64,000 bases of DNA. Source: Stenotrophomonas bentonitica (GTDB lineage Bacteria > Pseudomonadota > Gammaproteobacteria > Xanthomonadales > Xanthomonadaceae). Of this stretch, positions 38,904 to 46,046 are shown in pieces. Numbering within the stretch: position 1 is the stretch's first letter; every line of letters starts with the position of its first letter. A program made the translations under genes and the position numbers. The stretch lies in the NCBI RefSeq assembly GCF_013185915.1, contig NZ_JAAZUH010000003.1:186001-250000 (forward strand), given 5' to 3'. The notes under the pieces were generated by a model, which was not told where the DNA came from, did not search any database, and saw nothing but the letters and a program-made list of their open reading frames with translations.

Positions 38904-40403
38904 ATGACCTCACTCGGACGCCCGGCGCAGGAGCCCAACGTCACCTTCGGCATCTGGCATGTAGGATGCATGGCGCTCGCCACAGCCATGCTTCTGGCAG
39001 TCTACTGCGAGATCATCGGCCTGAACGTGATGCCCTTCCGTGGCGAGTCGGGCTGGTTCATCGCCTCCGCATGGAGTCATGAGGACCGCTTTGCGTTCAT
39101 TAGGCCGATGCTTATCCGAGCGTACAACGGCCACTTTGCCCCCTTGTTCTTTGGCTTGGAGTATCTTCAGTCCGGATGGTTTGGCACAGGGGTTCGCTGG
39201 TGGTTTGCGCGTCAGATGCTCGTGCTGGGCCTGTTGACCACCTCCCTGTATCTGGTCGGACGCTCCGGGCTGGCCTTTACTTCTCTCGGCAGACTCAGCA
39301 GCGCCACGATAGCCCTCTTGGCGGCTCTGTTGTTTGTCGTACAGCCCACCGTCCTAGAGTTGGCAACTTGGCCATTCATGGCTGGACCACTTCTGTGCAT
39401 CGCGTGTGGTGCCGTGGCCACGGCAATGCTGCTGACCGCCGCACGCACCGCCAGCGCGAACTCGGTCTACTGGGCTTTGGCATGGGGTTATGCGTCGATG
39501 CACCTCTTCGGCGTCGGATTGGCCATCAGCCTGACGGCCCTGGTCGCTGCGATAGTGCTCATCTGGGCACGCGAACTTCCCCAAAAAACCTACAACGCGC
39601 CCGTAGCCTTTGCCGTGTTAACGCTGGGGCACGCCTGGATCATGGCGCGAACTGGTGTGGAGGCGGCCGAGCATGCGGTGACTTGGAGCGATCAGTGGAC
39701 GCGCTTTGGTGCACTGTACATGGGCTCCATCCAAGCGGGTATGCGTTCGCTCTGGTCCAACGGTCGTTTCCCATGGCCGAACCCGGACAGCTACCAAACC
39801 GACGCCGCTTACGGCTTTGGCGTGTTTGTAACAATGCTTACCGTTTCGGCAGCTCTGTTGTGGAGGGGAAAACGCGACTGCAAGCCTTCACTGATCGCCG
39901 GCGGCCTGTTGATCGGCATGTCAACCCTTGCGCTTGGAGCGTACTGTGCATTGATCGTCTTCCGACTACGACACGACCCCTCACTCAGTGCCATTAATCC
40001 ATTCCTGTTCGGCACGCGCTACATAGTATTCCCGGCCTTCTTCCTGTTCCTTCTAAGTCCGCTGATTCTGATTGCGGGAGCCCGCGCCCTTGGGCGCCGG
40101 CTGGTATGGCCCGTAGCTATCCTCACCACCGCAGCTTCTGTCGCCACCTATGTGTTCTTCACGACGATCGCAACACTGTGGCCAATTTTCGCGGCACCCT
40201 TTCCGATGACCTGGCATCAAGTAGTGAGCGATGCCCGGATCCAGTTGGAAGCCGGGGGCTACATTCGCGACCGCAAGCTTTCTGAGCTGGATCCAGAATT
40301 TCACGCCGAACTGAGCCAGTTCCGTGGACTGCTCGATCATGAGCTGGGATGCCAACAATGTGCACGTTTCTCACCCGCGCAGGCACCTTCGTCGGCGCCC
40401 TAG
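38904..40403 (+). CDS. GT-C-like polytopic membrane protein, candidate arabinofuranosyltransferase
   Basis: A 499-residue protein with about eleven membrane helices. The first outward loop is MPFRGESGWFIASAWSHED, rich in acidic residues like GT-C enzymes, and the C-terminal 90 residues are exposed and carry a CxxC (GCQQCARF). An AAAGGAGG lies ten bases upstream of the ATG. It is the last gene of the DPA-like operon, the position of aftA after dprE2 in mycobacteria. The glycosyltransferase role is inferred from topology and context. Confidence 0.7.
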   Translation: MTSLGRPAQEPNVTFGIWHVGCMALATAMLLAVYCEIIGLNVMPFRGESGWFIASAWSHEDRFAFIRPMLIRAYNGHFAPLFFGLEYLQSGWFGTGVRWWFARQMLVLGLLTTSLYLVGRSGLAFTSLGRLSSATIALLAALLFVVQPTVLELATWPFMAGPLLCIACGAVATAMLLTAARTASANSVYWALAWGYASMHLFGVGLAISLTALVAAIVLIWARELPQKTYNAPVAFAVLTLGHAWIMARTGVEAAEHAVTWSDQWTRFGALYMGSIQAGMRSLWSNGRFPWPNPDSYQTDAAYGFGVFVTMLTVSAALLWRGKRDCKPSLIAGGLLIGMSTLALGAYCALIVFRLRHDPSLSAINPFLFGTRYIVFPAFFLFLLSPLILIAGARALGRRLVWPVAILTTAASVATYVFFTTIATLWPIFAAPFPMTWHQVVSDARIQLEAGGYIRDRKLSELDPEFHAELSQFRGLLDHELGCQQCARFSPAQAPSSAP

Positions 40404-40418
40404 CAGGCACTAGGGCGC
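40395..40418. terminator. Perfect hairpin at a convergent gene end
   Basis: GCGCCCTAG, loop CAGGCA, CTAGGGCGC: a perfect 9-bp stem overlapping the stop codon of the GT-C-like gene. There is no T run, so it may stabilise the 3' end or act with Rho. Confidence 0.6.
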
Positions 40419-40434
40419 GTAATCCCTCGCACGC

Positions 40435-40956
40435 TTAGTGCTGACGGAGCATCAAGTTCAGAACCTCAGCACTTCGATCCTCTCCGACTTGCATCGCGGT
40501 GTTCCTTCCGGTGCCAGGGTAGGCCCAAGCCGTCAGTTCGCCTTGGCCCGAGATCCGCTTGAGTTCGTAGCTGATCGTTCCCGCCTCGAAGGTGACGCCA
40601 AGAGGCGGCGTAAGCGGGATCTCAAGATAGTCATTATCCCGAGAACCTTTGAGTTGGCCCTTGCCCTCGACGCATCGGCCGTCCTGACAGAGTCGGAACA
40701 CGACTTCGCCACTTGCCCCCCCTCCGCCATTGCCGATCTGAACGGCAACTGCGTCCACGCGCAGCGAGCCCACCGGCAAGAATGAGCCTTGGACGGTTTC
40801 GCCCACCGCCAGCACTATCCCTCGATTCGAAGAGTCATCGAAAGGCGAACGAACCTGCATCTGGATGGGCGATCCGACCTCACACAGACGGGGCGGGTAC
40901 TGGTGACAGGAAGCCAGTGCCAAGGGCAGCAGGGTCGCGAGAAGAGCTTTTTGCAT
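40435..40956 (-). CDS. Putative lipoprotein with beta-sandwich-like domain
   Basis: A 173-residue protein with a lipobox (LASC, Cys17) after a 16-residue signal. The mature part is rich in alternating hydrophobic and Gly/Thr residues (VDAVAVQIGNGGG, GEVVFRLCQDGRC, EIPLTPPLGVTFEAG), as in a carbohydrate-binding jelly-roll. Two Cys in FRLCQDGRC could pair. It follows the minus-strand GT-C-like gene after 20 bases, so it is likely that enzyme's periplasmic partner. No family recognised. Confidence 0.75.
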   Translation of the reverse strand: MQKALLATLLPLALASCHQYPPRLCEVGSPIQMQVRSPFDDSSNRGIVLAVGETVQGSFLPVGSLRVDAVAVQIGNGGGGASGEVVFRLCQDGRCVEGKGQLKGSRDNDYLEIPLTPPLGVTFEAGTISYELKRISGQGELTAWAYPGTGRNTAMQVGEDRSAEVLNLMLRQH

Positions 40957-40976
40957 ATTTCCTCCAGAAGATCAGA

Positions 40977-42581
40977 TCAGCCTTGTACCAGTACAAAACC
41001 GCGGTAAACCATCAAAGCGATGTTAAGACTGACCTGTAAGGCCACGCACGCCATCATCAAGGTGGAGTGACCGCGACGCTGCATCCAGAGAAGAGCGAGC
41101 ATGAGCAATATAACTGCGACGCTCTGGAAGCCATGCACGGCGGGCACAGCCAAGGCGCTGAAAACGCCCACAAGCAGCACAGAGGGCAGCGCGACGAGCA
41201 GCACGATCTCCTTGCGCCGCTCCCGCATGCACTGCACTGCGCCCAAGACAGCCTGTGGGAGCAACAGCAGTCCAACTCCGCCTACAAGCCCCAAGAGGCA
41301 CGCTTGCAGCAGATCATGCAGCGAAGGCCAAGCGGTGAAGCTGATCGGCGCGATGGTATTCAGAGTATTGCTGAGGCGTATGCCAGCCTGGCTCAGCAGG
41401 GCTGCCTGCGTACCTAAATTCTGCTCTACCAGATCGGAAGGCATCTGTAGATACCACTGGGCCCAGCCCCACCAGATAAGGAGACCGCTTACCGCGGCAA
41501 TGCAGAACGGCAGGAGCCCTCGCCGCGGATCCATGTCGTTACGTTCCCGCACAAGCAGATACAGCGCGAACGCCCCGATGAAGACGACGGCATAGGGATG
41601 CGCCCAATAGGCCAAAGCCGCCAGCAGGCCGGCAACCCAGGTCCGGTCCCGTACAAGAAGTGTGTAGGCGCTTAGCAGAAGATAGAAGCCCGCCAATGAC
41701 TTGGGCCACGCGAACAGCGTCTGGCCAAGGAAGTAGGGACTGCTGAGCAGCAACAGCAGCCCGGCGACCGAATAGGCGCGCCTAAGGCCGAAGTAATGGA
41801 AAAACAGGGCTGCGCCGACGAACAGCGAAGCATTCAGGACTAAGGCCACAGCCAGGAATCGGCGATAGCTGACGTCATCGCCAAACCGACCCACGTCTGG
41901 CCATTGCTTCCCCACGTACTTGAACGTCGGTAACGGACCTTCAATCTTCGGCGGAGCGTCCATCGCAGCACGGAAAGGAACTGCAACGAGCGACATAAGA
42001 ATGGGACGATTCGCCAACTCTTGCCCCGGCATCAGGGGGCGCTCCTCCGCAAAGGAGATGTCCCGCACCAAGTACTCAGTCGCCACGAACGGGATATAGT
42101 TGTCCGCTGGAAAATCCCCCATCATGCGCTGCAGTCGAACATGCAAGTTGTCGCCTTTGATGACGTAGGCGCCATCGGGCAGTGTGTCCGGCATCTTGAT
42201 GGGCAAGAAGGTCACGGCCATCGGCAGCGCCGCCATCACGACCCACCCTAATGCGACAAACCGCGTCGGTACCGCTTGAGCTAGCGCTTGGCCACCGAAA
42301 AGCCGCGAAAACACCCTGGTGCGCACCCATTGCACCAAGGAAGCCGCCAAGGCCACGGCGATGACCAACCAGCTATTGCGCTGGTAGTCCCAAGAGATCG
42401 AGACGACTGCCACTCCGATGAGGGCCAATGCCAGGATCCCCATGCCGATGGCGTACGCAAGCAACTCAAGACCAGTCTGCTTTCGACCACGGGAAGACAG
42501 CGAAAGTACGCCTCCACCCAAGATCAGGATCAGCAGCGCTGTCAAGCCGATCAGGCCCAGTGAACCCGGCAAGGCTGTCAT
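40977..42581 (-). CDS. Large polytopic membrane protein, GT-C-like
   Basis: A 534-residue membrane protein with about twelve helices. After the third or fourth helix comes a large exposed loop of about 110 residues with LPDGAYVIKGDNLHVR and GDFPADNYIPFVATEYL, then repeated aromatic-rich helices (YFLGQTLFAWPKSLAGF). This layout resembles GT-C glycosyltransferases or O-antigen ligase-like proteins. The ATG at 42581 has TGGAGC at good spacing; a GTG further upstream would add 33 residues without a helix. It pairs with the downstream lipoprotein gene. Confidence 0.7.
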   Translation of the reverse strand: MTALPGSLGLIGLTALLILILGGGVLSLSSRGRKQTGLELLAYAIGMGILALALIGVAVVSISWDYQRNSWLVIAVALAASLVQWVRTRVFSRLFGGQALAQAVPTRFVALGWVVMAALPMAVTFLPIKMPDTLPDGAYVIKGDNLHVRLQRMMGDFPADNYIPFVATEYLVRDISFAEERPLMPGQELANRPILMSLVAVPFRAAMDAPPKIEGPLPTFKYVGKQWPDVGRFGDDVSYRRFLAVALVLNASLFVGAALFFHYFGLRRAYSVAGLLLLLSSPYFLGQTLFAWPKSLAGFYLLLSAYTLLVRDRTWVAGLLAALAYWAHPYAVVFIGAFALYLLVRERNDMDPRRGLLPFCIAAVSGLLIWWGWAQWYLQMPSDLVEQNLGTQAALLSQAGIRLSNTLNTIAPISFTAWPSLHDLLQACLLGLVGGVGLLLLPQAVLGAVQCMRERRKEIVLLVALPSVLLVGVFSALAVPAVHGFQSVAVILLMLALLWMQRRGHSTLMMACVALQVSLNIALMVYRGFVLVQG

Positions 42582-42759
42582 TTCGATTGCTCCATTGAAA
42601 TCCCCCAAAAGTGCCGTGCTTCGGCCTGTTGGCGAAAGAATAGAGTAATTAGGCGTCGGGAGCATCCTACCAAGCGGCACTTTGCACGCTAGGCCGCCTT
42701 ATAATTGGCGTTTCGCCTGAACCGGGTGGCGGGCGTCACCCCTGATCTGGAACCGCCGG

Positions 42760-44478
42760 ATGACCCAGCTTCAAATTGTCGGTATCGCCGCCTTTGTCGG
42801 CCCCGCCTATCTTCTATTCCTGTTCGTGGTTGGCGCCACCCTTGGGCATCGCTGGACTGATGGGATTTTGTGCCGTTGGGAGCGCGCTGGCGCAACGCTC
42901 GTCACAGGGCTGTTGGCACACGCGCTGGTAGCAAGCATTTTGCTACTGGTCGCACCTAGATGGAGTGGCATATCCCTCTGGCTGTTGTTGGCCGGCTGCA
43001 TCGTGCGCTGGCGCTGGTACCGCCCCACGTTGACTGGGTTGGTGGCCCCGGTTCTGCTGGTGACCTCGTACGGGCTCGCATGCTACCTGCTTCTCCTCAG
43101 TTTTCACTATGGTCCGGCCCGTGGAAGCACGATTTTCTGGAGTATCTACTCCCTTACCAACGTGACGCCCGGCGATTCACCTCAAGGCGCGTTCCAAGCG
43201 CAGTATCTTCTTTTCGGCTCGAAGCTCGTCGGAGGCGAAGATTTTGCGCTGTTTGACCGCCCCTTTCTGGGCGGCATCATCACGGCCGGCACATTGCCGG
43301 CATTCGGCATTTCTTTCAGCAGCAAATTTTACGACTATCCAGATCTTGTCGCCTTTGCGTACACCAACCTTTGGATCGCAATCAACGCGATCGTCGTGCT
43401 GCCGCTGCTCCACATTGTCGACCGATTCAGCCGAGGGCGCACGGCCTTCGTAGTCAGCCTGCTTCTGTTGGCTTGTCCCTTCCTGGTGTTCAACAGCATC
43501 GGGCTCTGGTCGAAGCTTCTGGCGCTGGCACTGATGTGCCTGGCCGGCACCTCGGCATTGCGCCGCAACTGGATTGGCGCTTGCCTTATCAGCAGCGTGG
43601 CATTCTTTACCCATGGCTCCTTCCTATGGGCCCACATTTCCTTCTGCGGGGTAATTTTCTTCACCTTGATCGTCGAAAGTCTAGGCTCTCGGCGCTGGAT
43701 GTGGCGGCAAATTTTTTCGGTGCTAATCCTCTCCGTGGCCGTTCCTGCAATTTGGTTTACTGCAGAGCATCTATCGGGCGGCGCAACGCCTCTTCGCACC
43801 TACTACCTCTACAATGTTCATGTTGCCTACGGCCTCCACCACAGCGCGGAAGCCATCGCTCGCGAGTTCTATGCCTCTACAAATGCGACAAATCTAGTCA
43901 ATCTTCCGTGGATCAACGTGGCCAAGGGCGTGCTGCCGATCGAGGTGCTTGACCTGGTCATCAACTACCGCCTCATCGATGACGCTACTGGGTGGCGGGC
44001 ATTGGGCGACGCGCTCTTTCGCAATCAATTTATGCGCGCTTGGTTTGCGCTTGGTTTGGTAGGGGGACTGGTCACGTGGCGAGGACTGTTCAGCCACAGC
44101 AGCTCGCGCTGGGTACCCCGCCTTGCCTTTATCGCGTTCTTCCTGCTGCCACTGATCCCGGGCCTAGGCCTGTATCGCCGTGATGACCACTTCCTCTTGC
44201 CGATCATGATGTTTGCGATTATCCCGGTGCTCATCTCCTTCTGCATCGGACTGGAATCCGTAAAGCCTCGCAGCTTGATCCTCCTCGCCTTGGTGATGCT
44301 TTGCGAGTACATGATGATCTACTTCTGGCGCTATCCCGTTGGCCGTTTCGTGGGCGAGTTCCACGCCTATTACGTCGCGGCGGCCGTCTTGGGCATGATC
44401 GGAGTGGGCAGCTGCATTGTCTCGCAACGCCCTCGATGGCTTCCCATACCCGGCGCTGCACAGGAGGTAAGCCGATGA
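42760..44478 (+). CDS. Large polytopic membrane protein, GT-C-like
   Basis: A 572-residue membrane protein with about twelve helices. The large outward loop near residues 115-185 has FWSIYSLTNVTPGDSPQGAF and FDRPFLGG, an acidic loop as in GT-C enzymes. A second exposed region sits at about 350-400 (LYNVHVAYGLHHSAE). GC is lower than in housekeeping genes. It overlaps the next gene (ATGA) and is divergent from the other GT-C-like gene. Confidence 0.7.
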   Translation: MTQLQIVGIAAFVGPAYLLFLFVVGATLGHRWTDGILCRWERAGATLVTGLLAHALVASILLLVAPRWSGISLWLLLAGCIVRWRWYRPTLTGLVAPVLLVTSYGLACYLLLLSFHYGPARGSTIFWSIYSLTNVTPGDSPQGAFQAQYLLFGSKLVGGEDFALFDRPFLGGIITAGTLPAFGISFSSKFYDYPDLVAFAYTNLWIAINAIVVLPLLHIVDRFSRGRTAFVVSLLLLACPFLVFNSIGLWSKLLALALMCLAGTSALRRNWIGACLISSVAFFTHGSFLWAHISFCGVIFFTLIVESLGSRRWMWRQIFSVLILSVAVPAIWFTAEHLSGGATPLRTYYLYNVHVAYGLHHSAEAIAREFYASTNATNLVNLPWINVAKGVLPIEVLDLVINYRLIDDATGWRALGDALFRNQFMRAWFALGLVGGLVTWRGLFSHSSSRWVPRLAFIAFFLLPLIPGLGLYRRDDHFLLPIMMFAIIPVLISFCIGLESVKPRSLILLALVMLCEYMMIYFWRYPVGRFVGEFHAYYVAAAVLGMIGVGSCIVSQRPRWLPIPGAAQEVSR

Positions 44479-45053
44479 ACCGACTGCGCTCACTTACACC
44501 CAACGCATGCGTTGCTGCAGCTATCGGCCTGATCATGGTTTGTGCATTCATCGCGCCCCGACTCGTCTATCGGACAAGTCATGACGGAGGTTTTGTCGAA
44601 GGCGGTCAGAAGATCAACCTAAGTCGCTGGACGCGTATCTCGGCCAATCGCAATGGCGGAGCCCTCCCCGCTATCAACCGCCCGGACAATGATCCTCCGA
44701 CGCATTTTGAGTCCTGGATCAATGCAGGCCAGTGGATCCGCTTTGACCACGTCCCGGTCACCCGGCGCAGCCGATTCACTGCGGAAGTCAGAGTTCATCC
44801 GGAATGGCCACGGGATCGAGCTACGCCGGTGTCCTTCAATGTAATCGCTCGGGCGAAGGGCCAACCGGAGCTGGTAGCGCACGTAGTGCCCGAAGTGAGC
44901 GTGCAGACGGAGTGGACCCGGCTCGAGCTGGACCTCGCCCCCCTGGCGGGACAGGAGGTACGGATCCAGCTGGCGCCAAGTGCCGACCAAGACGTCTGGA
45001 CGCTCATGCGCGACCCCCGAATCGAGCTTAGTCCAGCCAAGCAGGAGCCCTGA
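44475..45053 (+). CDS. Membrane-anchored exported protein, jelly-roll-like
   Basis: A 192-residue protein with one N-terminal helix (about residues 12-29, VAAAIGLIMVCAFIAP) and an exposed domain with repeated beta-like strands (HFESWINAGQWIRFDHV, TEWTRLELDLAPLAGQEVRIQL) that resemble carbohydrate-binding modules. The start codon overlaps the GT-C-like gene as ATGA, so the two are coupled. No Cys lipobox, unlike the lipoprotein of the mirror pair. Confidence 0.75.
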   Translation: MNRLRSLTPNACVAAAIGLIMVCAFIAPRLVYRTSHDGGFVEGGQKINLSRWTRISANRNGGALPAINRPDNDPPTHFESWINAGQWIRFDHVPVTRRSRFTAEVRVHPEWPRDRATPVSFNVIARAKGQPELVAHVVPEVSVQTEWTRLELDLAPLAGQEVRIQLAPSADQDVWTLMRDPRIELSPAKQEP

Positions 45054-45068
45054 ATTGATTGCGCCTGC

Positions 45069-46046
45069 TTAGCGCGAGAAGCTCCGCCATTCCTCGACCA
45101 CTTCCAGAATTTGCCGCGCTCTTACCTGATAGGTATGGTCCTGCACTGTCCGACGTTGGGCCGCTGCAGCAAGGTCGAGGCACCTATCCGAGTCGGTTAG
45201 CACTTCATCCATCAATTGAGCAAACTCGGCTGCGGAGTTGTAGAGCAGAATCTCTTTGCCTGGACGGTAGTAGTCCGCAATCTCCAGGCTTTCAACGAAG
45301 AAGGCTTGGGTTGTGCCAGCCATGGCCGCTTCAAACGTACGCGGACCCGGAGTTGACGGTTCCAGCTTGAACCGATCATTGGCGTAGTGGAAATCCCGCC
45401 CCATGTTGAGCGTCACCCGAGCGCGCGCATAGTGATCGGACAACTGATCGTTGGGCAAGCGTTGATTGCTGCAGAACGGAAGGTCCGCCGGCCAGCCGTC
45501 ACCCATGATCACCGCATCATGCGACTGCAGTGTTCTACGAAGATCGCCCAGCAGCCGCTTGCGGTTGGAGAAAGCGACGCCACAGAAGAAGATGCTGATG
45601 TCCTTGGCCGCAGTAATCTCACGCCAATGGGCGCGGTGACTTGCCGCCAGCGGTAGATGGCGGGCGAACGGATGCGAATAGTGCTCGGCACACCATCGGT
45701 CATTGCTGAACACGATATCCGCGACAGCACTGATCTTGTAGTTGTAGTCGAACTCGTAGGGGTCATCGTGGAGCCAGAACACCATTGGTGCGCCGTGCTG
45801 CGTACAGTAGCGACGCAGTCGAGCGTACTCCGCATCGTCCGGCATGCAGGACCCGAAGCAAACGACCAGATTCGGCTGGAACTGCTCCGCTCGCTCCGCA
45901 GCGAATTCCAGCGGGGACGAGATCGCCCGCGTCACGCCATCAAGCAGTGAGAAGCCCTCCGTTACATAGTCACGGAGCACAGCGTTGCGATTCTGATTGT
46001 CAGGCGACGCGCCACTGACAAGCACCCTCATTCCGACCGTGCTCAT
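45069..46046 (-). CDS. CgeB-like glycosyltransferase
   Basis: A 325-residue cytoplasmic enzyme. It has the CgeB/DUF3880-type pattern: LVVCFGSCMPDD early, FWLHDDPYEFDYNYK, FFCGVAFSNRKRLLGDL, PSTPGPRTFEAAMAGT with the nucleotide-sugar-binding Glu, and the closing HTYQVRARQILEVV. Probably adds one sugar to the O-chain or core. Starts by ATGA overlap with the upstream gene. Confidence 0.82.
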   Translation of the reverse strand: MSTVGMRVLVSGASPDNQNRNAVLRDYVTEGFSLLDGVTRAISSPLEFAAERAEQFQPNLVVCFGSCMPDDAEYARLRRYCTQHGAPMVFWLHDDPYEFDYNYKISAVADIVFSNDRWCAEHYSHPFARHLPLAASHRAHWREITAAKDISIFFCGVAFSNRKRLLGDLRRTLQSHDAVIMGDGWPADLPFCSNQRLPNDQLSDHYARARVTLNMGRDFHYANDRFKLEPSTPGPRTFEAAMAGTTQAFFVESLEIADYYRPGKEILLYNSAAEFAQLMDEVLTDSDRCLDLAAAAQRRTVQDHTYQVRARQILEVVEEWRSFSR

